Shown: positions 8,169-16,478, counted from the stretch's first letter. The stretch: DNA of 36,853 bases from Gemmatimonadaceae bacterium (GCA_013361335.1 JABFYH010000023.1:1-36853), one strand, 5' to 3'. Translations and numbers: made by a program. The notes: a model not told the origin generated them from the letters alone.

Positions 8169-9176
8169 ATGTTCTGCCCCGACTGCGGAACGTGGAACCG
8201 CGCGCTCGCTGCCACCTGCAGCCGTTGCGGGAACGGGCTGCCCGACGTCGCCGGCGCGCCCCTCGAGAAGCCCGACGACGAGATCAGCGCGCTCCGGCGC
8301 GCCACCGGGAACCGCTATCGCATCCTGCGGCGGCTCGGCGGCGGCGGCATGGCGACCGTCTTCCGCGCCGAGCAGATGCCCCTCGGTCGCGAGGTCGTCG
8401 TGAAGGTGCTGCACTCCCATCTCGCGCGCGACGCCGAGATGGCGGAGCGCTTCCGGCGTGAGGCGGAGGCGGCGTCGCGTCTCGTGCACCCGTTCATCTG
8501 CCCCGTGCTCGACTTCGGGCACTCCGGGGAGACGGTCTACATCGTCATGCCGTATCTGAGCGGCGGCTCACTCGCCGACCGCGTCCAGCGCGAGCGCAAC
8601 GTCGCGCCGCGGCAGACGGCGTCCGCGGCGGCGCAGGTCGCCGTCGCCCTCGACCATGCGCACGACCGCGGGGTGGTGCACCGCGACGTGAAGCCCGACA
8701 ACATCCTGTTCGACGAAGGGGACAACGCCTTCATCACCGACTTCGGCATCGCGACGGCGCGCTTCCACGGCCGCCTCACGGCGACCGGGCGCGCGATGGG
8801 GACGCCGCACTACATGAGCCCCGAGCAGGCGATGGGCAAGCTCGTCGACGGCCGCAGCGACATCTATGCGCTCGGCGTCGTGATGTACGAGGCGCTGGTC
8901 GGCTTCCCGCCGTTCGACGGCGCCGATGCCTTCTCGGTCGGCTACAAGCACGTGCACGAGAAGCCGGTGCCGCTCGGGGAGGTGGACTCGCGCGTCCCGC
9001 CCGCGCTCGCCGAGATCGTGATGCGGTGCCTCGAGAAGCCGCCCGAGAATCGCTACCCCCGCGGGCTGGCCCTTGCCGATGCCCTGCTCGCCTATCTCTC
9101 GCGCGCCGAGCACGCCGGCGCGTCCTATCGCGCCGCGGCGCTCGCGCGGCGGCTGACCTCTCCTCCGAACGCATGA
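8169..9176 (+). CDS. Hanks-type Ser/Thr protein kinase with N-terminal zinc ribbon
   Basis: The 335-aa protein begins with a zinc ribbon (Cys3, Cys6, Cys17, Cys20). The kinase domain starts near residue 49: glycine-rich loop LGGGGMATVF, catalytic Lys79, HRDVKPDN with Asp173, DFG with Asp191, and GTPHYMSPEQ activation/P+1 region. All residues needed for catalysis are present. No transmembrane helix or extracellular sensor domain is seen, so it is probably cytoplasmic, unlike PASTA-type kinases. ATG 8169 follows the GvpL/F stop with no gap; its own stop overlaps the epimerase start by 4 bp. An FHA protein, also with zinc ribbons, and a PP2C phosphatase lie at 29676-31922 and could be its reader and antagonist. 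Confidence 0.93.
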   Translation: MFCPDCGTWNRALAATCSRCGNGLPDVAGAPLEKPDDEISALRRATGNRYRILRRLGGGGMATVFRAEQMPLGREVVVKVLHSHLARDAEMAERFRREAEAASRLVHPFICPVLDFGHSGETVYIVMPYLSGGSLADRVQRERNVAPRQTASAAAQVAVALDHAHDRGVVHRDVKPDNILFDEGDNAFITDFGIATARFHGRLTATGRAMGTPHYMSPEQAMGKLVDGRSDIYALGVVMYEALVGFPPFDGADAFSVGYKHVHEKPVPLGEVDSRVPPALAEIVMRCLEKPPENRYPRGLALADALLAYLSRAEHAGASYRAAALARRLTSPPNA

Positions 9177-10195
9177 AGCTCTCGCACGAGATCATCACTC
9201 TTCGCACCAGGAACCCGTTCATCATCGCCCGCGGCGGGTCGAGCGAGTACCGGGTCGTTCGCGTGACCCTCACCGCGCCTGACGGGGCGACCGGCTGGGG
9301 CGAGGCGGCGCCGAGCAAGTTCTATGGCGAGACCGCGGACACCGTGGTCGACGTGCTGCCGATGCTCGCCGAGGCGCTCGAGGGGAGCGACGGATGGTCG
9401 CTCGAGGCGGCCGAGCATGCGCTGGCGAAGGCGATCCGCTTCAACGGCGCGGCGCGCGCGGCAGTCAGCGGCGCGCTGCACGACCTGATGGGGAAGCGGC
9501 TCGGCGTACCGGTCTACAGGCTGTGGGGTCTCGACCCAGCGGCCTCGCCGCTGACGAGCTTCACGATCGGCATCGCGCCGGACGAGAAGACGCTGCGCGA
9601 GCGGGTGAACGACGCGGCGCAGTATCCGGTGCTCAAGATCAAGCTCGGCTCGTCGTGGGACGAGCGCATCGTCCGCGTGGTTCGTGAGCTCGCACCGAAG
9701 AAGGTGCTGCGCGTCGACGCGAACGCGGCGTGGACGCCGAAGTCCGCGCTGCGGATCATCCCGCTCTTGCAGGAGCTGGGGGTGGAGTTCGTGGAGCAGC
9801 CGCTGCCCCCGGAGGATCTCGAGGGGCTGCGCTTCGTGCGGGAACGCTCGGCACTGCCGATCGTCGCCGACGAGAGCTGCCTGGTGGCATCGGACATCCC
9901 GAAGCTCGCCGGCGTGGTGGATGGGATCAGCATCAAGCTCGCGAAGTGCGGCGGCCTGCGCGAAGCGTTGCGCATGATCGCCACGGCGCGCGCGCACGGG
10001 ATGCTCGTGATGGCGGGCTGCATGATCGAGAGCTCGCTCGGCATCACCGCCGCCGCGCACTTCGCGCCCCTGCTCGACTGCGTGGACCTCGATGGCGCGG
10101 CGCTGGTCTCGAACGACCCGTACGTCGGCGCGACGATCGACGGTGGGGTGATCCGGATGCCGGATGGACCGGGGCTGGGCGTCACAAACCGCTGA
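9173..10195 (+). CDS. Dipeptide epimerase (L-Ala-D/L-Glu epimerase type, enolase superfamily)
   Basis: The 340-aa protein has the muconate-lactonizing subgroup features of the enolase superfamily: the LKIKLG catalytic Lys pair near residue 153, metal ligands in RVDANAAW, EQPL and ADESC, and the second catalytic lysine in ISIKLAKCGG. L-Ala-D/L-Glu epimerases invert the Glu stereocentre of the murein dipeptide during cell-wall recycling. Substrate choice in this family varies, so the precise dipeptide is inferred, but MurQ, AnmK and an amidase in the same window fit murein recycling. ATG 9173 overlaps the kinase stop (ATGA). Confidence 0.88.
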   Translation: MKLSHEIITLRTRNPFIIARGGSSEYRVVRVTLTAPDGATGWGEAAPSKFYGETADTVVDVLPMLAEALEGSDGWSLEAAEHALAKAIRFNGAARAAVSGALHDLMGKRLGVPVYRLWGLDPAASPLTSFTIGIAPDEKTLRERVNDAAQYPVLKIKLGSSWDERIVRVVRELAPKKVLRVDANAAWTPKSALRIIPLLQELGVEFVEQPLPPEDLEGLRFVRERSALPIVADESCLVASDIPKLAGVVDGISIKLAKCGGLREALRMIATARAHGMLVMAGCMIESSLGITAAAHFAPLLDCVDLDGAALVSNDPYVGATIDGGVIRMPDGPGLGVTNR

Positions 10196-10604
10196 CAGGG
10201 CACGGTAGGGACGCTGGCGTACGGCGTACGGCGGACGGCGTACGGCGTTCGTGCGGCGTGAGGCGTACGGCGCCCCGTGCGGCGTCACGGCGTGAGGGGT
10301 GCGGCGTGAGGATTCGGAACTGGTATCGGTTGGGTGAGGGCGACTGGCGGCGTCTGCTGCCTTTGCCGTCTCTCACGCCGCCATCCAACCCATACCGCGT
10401 TCCGACAGCAACGCCCCCGCGCCCGCCGTCGAGCCGCAGTTTTCAAAACCATTGCCCGCCACCGATTCCCCACGCGGTACGCCTCACCCCGCGCGTCGCA
10501 CGGCCACGCCGTACGCCTCACGCCGCACGACCGTCGTAGGGCGTCGGGCGTCAGGCGTGCCCACCGCCGGCCTGCTGATCGGCACAGTGCTGTATCTTTG
10601 AGTC
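10196..10604. repeat. Intergenic region of about 410 bp: imperfect palindrome with GTACGGC arrays
   Basis: The left part has the heptamer GTACGGC at 10219, 10226 and 10240, with GGACGGC at 10233, degrading rightward to GTGCGGC/GTGAGGC until about 10310. The right part (about 10470-10556) carries the reverse complement pattern. A perfect 24-bp inverted repeat links them: 10249-10272 (begins TCGTGCGGCGTGAGG) and 10507-10530. A second, imperfect inverted pair is GGAACTGGTATCGGTTGG (from 10317) against 10382-10403. No convincing gene is seen between the epimerase stop and priA. Confidence 0.75.
10593..10600 (+). promoter_or_regulatory. Putative -10 element of priA (TATCTTTG), leaderless arrangement
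   Basis: TATCTT ends 6 nt before GTG 10605, and no Shine-Dalgarno sequence is present between. TATCTTTG also fits the TAnnTTTG -7 consensus known from Bacteroidetes, a relative of Gemmatimonadota. Transcription would begin at or next to the start codon. The -35 is not recognizable. Confidence 0.4.
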
Positions 10605-12866
10605 GTGCTGATCGACGTCGCCCTCCCCGTCCCGCTCTACAGGACCTTCACCTACCGCGTCCCCGATGGCCTGACCGGCAGCGTCGCCGCCGGGTCGCGC
10701 GTCGTCGTGCCGTTCAGGAACCGCAAGGAGATCGGCATCGTCGTCGGCACGGCGACGCCGACCGACACGGTGAAGTACAAGGACGTCGTCGAGGCCCCCG
10801 ACGAAGCGCCGGTGATGGACGAGGCGCTGCTCACGCTCGGCCGGTGGATCGCCGACTACTACCTCGCCCCCATCGGCGTCGCGCTGCGCAGCGCGCTCCC
10901 CGCGGCGCTCACCGGCGTCGACGTGCCGGTCCCGGCGCGCAAGACGCGGCGCGTCGCGCGCATCAGCCGCGAGCTCCCCTCGCTCCTCCATCGCGACCGG
11001 ATCTTCGCGCGCGCGCCGCAGCAGCGCGCCCTGTACGAGCTGCTGGAGGCGATCGGCGGTCAGGCGTCCGTGGAGCATCTCGGCGGGAAGCTCGCCTTCT
11101 CGGCGTCGGTGCTGAAGGGGCTCGTCGCGCGCGGGCTCGTCGAGATCGACTTCGAGACGGTGGAGCGCGATCCCTTCCTCTCGCGCGCGCAGCGCGCGCC
11201 CGACGCGCACGTCCCCACCGAAGCGCAGGCGCACGCGCTCGAGCGTCTCGCCGTCGCGCCGCCGGGTCACGTGGCGCTGCTGCATGGCGTCACCGGGAGC
11301 GGGAAGACCCTCGTCTACCTCGACTTCCTCAAGCAGCTCGTCCTGGAGCAGGGAAAGACCGCGATCGTCCTCGTTCCCGAGATCGCGCTCACCCCGCAGA
11401 CCGTCGACCGCTTTCGCGCCGTCTTCGGCGATCGGATCGCCGTGCTCCACAGCGCCCTCTCCGACGGCGAGCGCTACGACGCGTGGCTCGCGCTCCGTAG
11501 GGGCGAGAAGCGGATCGCCGTCGGCGCCCGCTCGGCGATCTTCGCGCCGCTGCGCAACCTCGGCGCGATCATCGTCGACGAGGAGCATGAGTCGAGCTAC
11601 AAGCAGGGCGAAGCGCCGCGCTACCACGCGCGCGAGGTCGCGGTCGTGCGCGCGCGCACCGAGGGGGCGGTCGTCGTGCTGGGCAGCGCGACGCCGAGTC
11701 TCGAGAGCTGGAGCAACGCGTCGAGCGGCAAGTACGAGCTGCTCACCCTCCCCGATCGCGCCGGCGGCGCCCAGCTCCCGAGCGTCGCGGTCGTCGACCT
11801 GCGCGCCGAGCAGCCCAAGCGCCCCCCGAGCGAGAATGCGGTGGGGGAGACGGCTTTTTCATATGCCATCGGCCCCGCGCTCGAGGCGGCGTTGGACGAC
11901 CGGCTCGGCAAGGGCGAGCAGAGCATCCTGCTGCTCAACCGTCGCGGCTACTCGGCCTTCATCCAGTGCGGCACCTGCGGCGACGTCGCCGTGTGTCCCA
12001 ACTGCAGCATCAGCCTCACCTACCACCGCACCCCCGAGCGGCTGGTCTGCCACTACTGCCTCCACTCCGAGCCGCTGCATCTGAGCTGCAACCGGTGCGC
12101 CGGGATGCGGCTGCGTCAGCGCGGGCTCGGCACGCAGCAGGTGGAGCGGCTGCTCGCCGAGCGGTACCCGACGGCGCGCATCGCGCGGATGGACGTCGAC
12201 ACGACGAGCGGGAAGTGGGCGCACACCGAGATTCTCGATCGCGTCGGGGCAGGGGAGGTCGACATCCTGCTCGGCACCCAGATGATCGCCAAGGGGTTGG
12301 ACTTCCCGAACGTGACGCTGGTGGGGGTGATCGACGCCGACGTCGGCATCAACCTCCCCGACTTCCGCGCCTCGGAGCGGTGCTTCCAGCTCCTGAGCCA
12401 GGTGGCGGGTCGCGCGGGCCGCGGGCCGAAGGGCGGGGCAGTGCTGATCCAGACGCGCTGTCCGACGCATCACGCGGTGCGCTGCGCGGTGACCCACGAC
12501 TATCGCGGCTTCGTGCAGCAGGAGCTCGCAGGACGCAAGCATCCGCTGTACCCGCCCAACGTCCGCATCGCCAACGTGGTGCTGAGCGGCACGCAGGAGG
12601 ACGCGACTGCGCGCCTCGCGACGCGCGCCGCCGCGTGGCTGCACAAGCTGCTCGCCAAGCACGCCACGCCCGGCATGACGGTCATCGGCCCTGCACCCTG
12701 CCCGGTGGAGCGCGTGAAGCAGCGCTGGCGCTGGCACGTGCTGCTCAAGGCCGAACGCCCACAGGATCTGGGGCGGGTGGCGCAGTATCTGGTCGATCGG
12801 TTCGAGATTCCGAAGCAGTTCGGGCTGCGGATGACCGTCGATCGGGACCCGGTCGCCCTGCTCTGA
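10605..12866 (+). CDS. priA: Primosomal protein N' (PriA helicase)
   Basis: The 753-aa protein has the whole PriA layout: N-terminal 3'-DNA-end-binding domain (residues 1-100, DVALPVPLYRTFTYRVP), Walker A GVTGSGKT near residue 228, DEEH near residue 325, GSATPS, and a zinc region at about 455-510 with CGTCGD, CPNC, CHYC and CNRC pairs. Helicase C motifs follow (GTQMIAKGLDFPNVTLVGVIDAD, QVAGRAGRG). PriA restarts collapsed replication forks by loading DnaB. The start is GTG 10605: the sequence from this codon matches the family's N-terminus, and no ribosome-binding site precedes it. A long hairpin repeat lies 77 bp downstream. Confidence 0.97.
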   Translation: MLIDVALPVPLYRTFTYRVPDGLTGSVAAGSRVVVPFRNRKEIGIVVGTATPTDTVKYKDVVEAPDEAPVMDEALLTLGRWIADYYLAPIGVALRSALPAALTGVDVPVPARKTRRVARISRELPSLLHRDRIFARAPQQRALYELLEAIGGQASVEHLGGKLAFSASVLKGLVARGLVEIDFETVERDPFLSRAQRAPDAHVPTEAQAHALERLAVAPPGHVALLHGVTGSGKTLVYLDFLKQLVLEQGKTAIVLVPEIALTPQTVDRFRAVFGDRIAVLHSALSDGERYDAWLALRRGEKRIAVGARSAIFAPLRNLGAIIVDEEHESSYKQGEAPRYHAREVAVVRARTEGAVVVLGSATPSLESWSNASSGKYELLTLPDRAGGAQLPSVAVVDLRAEQPKRPPSENAVGETAFSYAIGPALEAALDDRLGKGEQSILLLNRRGYSAFIQCGTCGDVAVCPNCSISLTYHRTPERLVCHYCLHSEPLHLSCNRCAGMRLRQRGLGTQQVERLLAERYPTARIARMDVDTTSGKWAHTEILDRVGAGEVDILLGTQMIAKGLDFPNVTLVGVIDADVGINLPDFRASERCFQLLSQVAGRAGRGPKGGAVLIQTRCPTHHAVRCAVTHDYRGFVQQELAGRKHPLYPPNVRIANVVLSGTQEDATARLATRAAAWLHKLLAKHATPGMTVIGPAPCPVERVKQRWRWHVLLKAERPQDLGRVAQYLVDRFEIPKQFGLRMTVDRDPVALL

Positions 12867-12942
12867 TATTCTGCTCCGCGATCGGGGGAGGCCCTGCGCA
12901 CCGTCGCCGGCCCTGCGATCAACACAGCTACACAAGCCTTTG

Positions 12943-13022
12943 TTGCCACAGAGAACACACAGCACACAGAGAACGGCAAGAGCTGTTGCTCTTCTCTGTG
13001 TGCTCTGTGCTCTCTGTGGCAA
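12943..13022. repeat. Long hairpin repeat of the CACAGAGAACACAGAG type
   Basis: Two 31-nt arms, 12943-12973 (begins TTGCCACAGAGAACAC) and 12992-13022 (ends CTCTCTGTGGCAA), pair with only 2 mismatches around an 18-nt loop. Inside each arm the ACAGAG/CACA unit is repeated. Base composition is far lower in GC than the surroundings. It may act as a priA terminator, although no T-run follows, but its composition suggests an inserted repeat element. Confidence 0.8.
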
Positions 13023-13079
13023 ATAGCCGGTTGACTGTGATCGCGGCGAGGCCAGCTTGTCCCCTTCTGCCGCGCCGAC

Positions 13080-13085
13080 GATCTT
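13080..13085 (+). promoter_or_regulatory. Putative -10 element (GATCTT) 6 nt before the GTG of the LOR/SDH-family gene
   Basis: GATCTT is followed by 6 nt and then GTG 13092, the same spacing as at priA and at the amidase gene. No ribosome-binding site is visible. Support is the repeated geometry rather than a consensus match, since the first T of TANNTT is G here. Confidence 0.3.
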
Positions 13086-13091
13086 TCCCTC

Positions 13092-14219
13092 GTGCCCTTC
13101 TACCCGCCCGACTTCTCCAGGCCCCTGCTCGCCTCCGCCCCAGACGCCCGGTTCGTGCCGGCGCCGGCGGACGGCGTGCTGCCCGACGGCTTCTTCTCCT
13201 CCACCAACCTTCCCACCTACGTCAAGGTCCGTGGGGAGTGGAGGATGCCGCGCGAGCCGCGCATGGACTCGGTGATCCTGCTCGACGCCGACGGCGTGCT
13301 CTGGACGCGCGAGATGCGCCGCGTGAAGGGAGGCGATCGCGTCGCCGTCGGGCTCGCGGAGGATGGCCGGGAAGGGATCTTCGTGCACGCGACCGCGTTC
13401 ACCGGTGAGCCCGCCGCCGACCCCGAGTTCAAGTTCATGGCCAGCGAGGTGTCGCGCGAGAAGCCCGTCGACTACTCCGTGCTCGCGAACCTGCTGCTCG
13501 AGGAGCGCGACCGCGGCGGGTATCCGGTGTGGGTCTGCGGGCCGGCGCTCGTGCACTCGCGCGCCCGCAACGACATGGTCTGGTTCATCGAGAACGGCTT
13601 CGTGGGCGCGATGCTCGCCGGCAACGCCGTCGCCGTGCACGACATCGAGGCCAGCATCTTCGGCACGACGCTCGGCATGACGGGGCAGGGCGAGGCCACT
13701 TCGGGCGGCCACGGGGCGCACATGCGCGCCATCAACCGGGTGCGAGCCTCGGGCTCCATCGCCAACGCCGTCGCCGACGGCACGATCACCGACGGCATCA
13801 TGCACGCGCTGGTGACGCACCGGATCCCCTTCGTCCTCACCGGCTCCATCCGCGACGACGGCCCCCTCCCCGACGTGATCACCGACGCGCTCGAGGCGCA
13901 GGACGCGATGCGCGCCCACGCCGTCAAGGCGACGATGGCCATCCTCATCGCGACCGCGCTGCACGCCATCGCCACCGGCAACATGCTTCCGGCCTTCGTC
14001 GGCGAGACCGACGGCACCGTGCGCGAGCTCGCGACGATCTGCGTCGACTCGGCGGAGTTCGTCGTCAGCAAGCTGAAGGACCGCGGCACGCACCAGGCGT
14101 TCGGCGTCGTCACCAACGCGCAGGACTTCATGCACATCCTGCGACTCTACCTCGAGCGCGAGCTCGACCAGCGCCGTGCCGGCGCCGCACCCGCGCGCCG
14201 CCTGGCGGAGACGCGATGA
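13092..14219 (+). CDS. LOR/SDH-domain (TIGR00300-type) protein, archaeal-type ornithine cyclodeaminase-like
   Basis: The 375-aa protein matches the TIGR00300/LOR-SDH family over its C-terminal two thirds: VCGPALVHSRARNDMVWFI, GAMLAGNAVAVHDIEASIFGT, HMRAINRVRASGSI, FVLTGSIRDDGPLPDVITD, ATALHAIATGNMLP. Members bind NAD and, in archaea, convert ornithine to proline and ammonia; the same domain forms the C-terminus of cyanobacterial arginine dihydrolase ArgZ. This protein has only a short N-terminal part and no dihydrolase domain. Ornithine cyclodeaminase activity is therefore inferred from family. It starts at GTG 13092 and shares a 4-bp ATGA overlap with the next gene. Confidence 0.8.
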   Translation: MPFYPPDFSRPLLASAPDARFVPAPADGVLPDGFFSSTNLPTYVKVRGEWRMPREPRMDSVILLDADGVLWTREMRRVKGGDRVAVGLAEDGREGIFVHATAFTGEPAADPEFKFMASEVSREKPVDYSVLANLLLEERDRGGYPVWVCGPALVHSRARNDMVWFIENGFVGAMLAGNAVAVHDIEASIFGTTLGMTGQGEATSGGHGAHMRAINRVRASGSIANAVADGTITDGIMHALVTHRIPFVLTGSIRDDGPLPDVITDALEAQDAMRAHAVKATMAILIATALHAIATGNMLPAFVGETDGTVRELATICVDSAEFVVSKLKDRGTHQAFGVVTNAQDFMHILRLYLERELDQRRAGAAPARRLAETR

Positions 14220-14638
14220 CCGACGACGTGCGCGACCGCTTTCTCGCCGCCATCGCCGCGCAGCTGCCGGTGGATCGGGTGAAGGAGCTCCACCTGTTCG
14301 GCGCCATCCGGCAAGGCGGCATCGAGAGCGGCGTCGCCGTCGTCGCCGTCGAGCGCGACGAGCACACCGAGCCGGTCACGGTGGACGCCGACGGCGGGAT
14401 CGTACCCTCCGCGCCGCCGGCCCGCTACACCATCTACACGGCGCGCTACCGGCTCACGCTCAAGGGGCTGGACCGCGGCAAGTGGGAGATCTCGGTGACC
14501 GAGGAGGCCGATGCGCCGCTGCTCACGGTCGATGCCGTGGTGCGCGGCGTCTCCCGCCGCTCCGGCGACGCCGACGAGACCGTGCGGCTCTCCGGCGACG
14601 AGCTTCGCGCCGCGCTGCCCGAGGCCGCGCGCCCGTAG
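14216..14638 (+). CDS. Conserved-looking small protein of unknown function
   Basis: The 140-aa soluble protein is coupled to the preceding gene by an ATGA overlap. It reads as an alpha/beta protein, with VKELHLFGAIRQGGIESGVAVVAV in the first half and ARYRLTLKGLDRGKWEISVTEEADAPLLTVDAVVRGV in the second. There is no signal peptide, transmembrane helix or cysteine motif, and I do not recognize a family. Coding is supported by the overlap and by the frame continuing the local codon pattern. CcdA follows after 21 bp. Confidence 0.7.
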   Translation: MTDDVRDRFLAAIAAQLPVDRVKELHLFGAIRQGGIESGVAVVAVERDEHTEPVTVDADGGIVPSAPPARYTIYTARYRLTLKGLDRGKWEISVTEEADAPLLTVDAVVRGVSRRSGDADETVRLSGDELRAALPEAARP

Positions 14639-14659
14639 CGCGCCGACCGCCCTCCGCTC

Positions 14660-15388
14660 GTGACCGATCCCGCGTCGCTCGGCCTCGTCCTCGCCTTCAG
14701 CGCCGGCCTGCTGAGCTTCGTGTCGCCGTGCGTGCTGCCGCTCGTGCCGAGCTACCTCACCTTCGTCACCGGGGTGGGGTTCGACGACCTCGCGAGCTCG
14801 CGCCGCGCCGCGCTGGTGCACGCCCTCCTCTTCGTCCTCGGCTTCACCCTCATCTTCGTCGCCCTCGGCGCGTCGGCCACCCTGCTCGGTCGGCTGCTCA
14901 TCGCGTACCGCGTGTGGATCACGCGGATCGGCGGCGCGCTCGTCGTGCTGTTCGGGCTGTACCTGCTCGGCGTCGTCCGCGTCGGCGCCCTGGACCGCGA
15001 GCGACGGATGCATCTCGCGAACAAGCCGCTCGGCTACCTGGGCACCGTGTTCGTCGGCGTCGCCTTCGGCGCGGGGTGGACGCCCTGTCTCGGTCCCATC
15101 CTCGGCGCGATTCTCACCTACACCGCCGCGACGGCCGATCTCTCGCGCGGGCTGCCGCTGCTCGTCGCCTACTCGCTCGGTCTCGCGATCCCCTTTCTCC
15201 TCGCGGCGGTCGCCGTCGAGCGCTTCCTCGAGACGGTCGCGCGCTTCCGTCCGCACCTCGCGCGCGTGTCGCAGGTGAGCGGCGCGCTGCTCGTCGTCGT
15301 CGGCGTCATGATGATGATGGACTACTTCACCGTGCTCGCGACGTATCTGCAGACGCTCACCCCCGCCGCGCTTCGGAGCAGACTGTGA
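14660..15388 (+). CDS. CcdA-type cytochrome c biogenesis / thiol-disulfide membrane protein
   Basis: The 242-aa polytopic membrane protein has about six transmembrane segments. The two conserved redox cysteines are in place: Cys24 in SPCVLPLVPSYLTF and Cys143 in GWTPCLGPILGAI. CcdA passes electrons from cytoplasmic thioredoxin across the inner membrane to periplasmic thiol proteins, typically for cytochrome c maturation. No thioredoxin-like partner gene is adjacent, so the acceptor is unknown. The start is taken at GTG 14660, giving the usual short N-terminus before helix 1. The stop overlaps the LLM gene (GTGA). Confidence 0.92.
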   Translation: MTDPASLGLVLAFSAGLLSFVSPCVLPLVPSYLTFVTGVGFDDLASSRRAALVHALLFVLGFTLIFVALGASATLLGRLLIAYRVWITRIGGALVVLFGLYLLGVVRVGALDRERRMHLANKPLGYLGTVFVGVAFGAGWTPCLGPILGAILTYTAATADLSRGLPLLVAYSLGLAIPFLLAAVAVERFLETVARFRPHLARVSQVSGALLVVVGVMMMMDYFTVLATYLQTLTPAALRSRL

Positions 15389-16431
15389 CCCTGGAGCTCG
15401 GGCTCGACACCTTCGGCGACGTCACCCGGAGCGCAGACGACCGGCTCGTGCCCCACGCGCAGGTCATCCGCGACATCGTGAGCGAGGCCGTCCTCGCCGA
15501 CGAGCTGGGGGTGGACTTCATCGGCGTGGGGGAGCACCATCGCGCCGACTTCGCCGTCTCCTCGCCGGAGATGGTGCTCGCCGCCATCGCCGGCCGCACG
15601 CGCCGAATCCGACTTGGCTCGGCGGTCACCGTGCTCAGCTCCGACGATCCGGTGCGCGTCTACCAACGCTTCGCCACGCTCGACGCCGTCTCCAATGGGC
15701 GGGCCGAGGTGATCCTCGGGCGCGGCTCGTTCACCGAGTCGTTCCCGCTGTTCGGGTATTCGCTCGGCCAGTACGAGCAGCTGTTCGAGGAGAAGCTCGC
15801 GATCTTCGCCGCGCTGCGTGAGGCGGGGCCGACCGGCGCGCCGATCACCTGGCGCGGAACGACGCGCGCACCGCTCAGCAATCAGCGGGTCTATCCCACC
15901 ACCGCTGCGCCGCTCACGACCTGGATCGGGGTCGGCGGGAGCCCGGAGTCGGTGCTGCGCGCGGCACGCTACGGCCTGCCGCTCATGCTCGCGATCATCG
16001 GCGGCGATCCTCGGCGCTTCCGGCCGTACGTCGACCTCTACCACGAGGCGCTCGCCGAACGCGGGGCGGCGGCGCTGCCCATCGGCGTGCACTCGCCCGG
16101 CTACGTCGCGGCGACCGACGCCGAGGCGCGCGAGGAGCTGTGGCCGGCGTATCGGGAGATGCGCGACCGCATCGGCGCGGAGCGGGGCTGGGGACCGATG
16201 ACCACCGCGGAGTTCGATCGCGAGATCGCCGAGGGCTCGCTCTATGTCGGCTCGCCGGAGACGGTGGCGCAGAAGATCGCCGCGACGGCCCGCGCGCTCG
16301 GCATCGCACGATTCGACATGAAGTACAGCGCCGGCACCCTCGCGCACGACAAGATGATGCGCTGCATCGAGCTGTACGGACGCGAGGTCATCCCACGCGT
16401 GCGGGCGCTGCTCCACGTGCACGCTGCCTGA
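15385..16431 (+). CDS. LLM-class flavin-dependent oxidoreductase
   Basis: The 348-aa protein is a luciferase-like monooxygenase of the bacterial alkanal-type fold. Seen are LGLDTFGDV at the start, ADELGVDFIGVGEHHRADFAVSSPE, RIRLGSAVTVLSSDDPVRVYQRFATLDAVSNGRAEVILGRGSF and TWIGVGGSPESVLRAARYGLPLMLAIIGG. Such proteins use reduced FMN or F420 to oxidize organic substrates; the substrate cannot be inferred. The GTG start 15385 overlaps the CcdA stop by 4 bp and gives a normal N-terminus. A hairpin follows between it and the convergent response regulator. Confidence 0.92.
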   Translation: MTLELGLDTFGDVTRSADDRLVPHAQVIRDIVSEAVLADELGVDFIGVGEHHRADFAVSSPEMVLAAIAGRTRRIRLGSAVTVLSSDDPVRVYQRFATLDAVSNGRAEVILGRGSFTESFPLFGYSLGQYEQLFEEKLAIFAALREAGPTGAPITWRGTTRAPLSNQRVYPTTAAPLTTWIGVGGSPESVLRAARYGLPLMLAIIGGDPRRFRPYVDLYHEALAERGAAALPIGVHSPGYVAATDAEAREELWPAYREMRDRIGAERGWGPMTTAEFDREIAEGSLYVGSPETVAQKIAATARALGIARFDMKYSAGTLAHDKMMRCIELYGREVIPRVRALLHVHAA

Positions 16432-16439
16432 CGACCGCT

Positions 16440-16466
16440 GACGGGCCGGAAGAACCATCGGCCGTC
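16440..16466. terminator. Possible bidirectional terminator between convergent genes
   Basis: GACGGGCCG (16440-16448) pairs with CGGCCGTC (16459-16466) with one bulged base and a 10-nt loop. It lies exactly between the LLM oxidoreductase stop and the response-regulator stop. There is no T-tract. Confidence 0.4.
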
Positions 16467-16478
16467 GGCATGGCGTCG

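Noticed and set aside
10219..10310. CRISPR-like array
   Set aside because: The units are 7 bp, contiguous and drift in sequence; there are no unique spacers of uniform length and no cas genes.
11859..14135. Long minus-strand open frame across priA, the hairpin repeat and the LOR/SDH-family gene
   Set aside because: Rich in His, Arg and Asp with no recognizable domain, and it runs through the hairpin repeat; the plus-strand genes have complete, well-known motifs.
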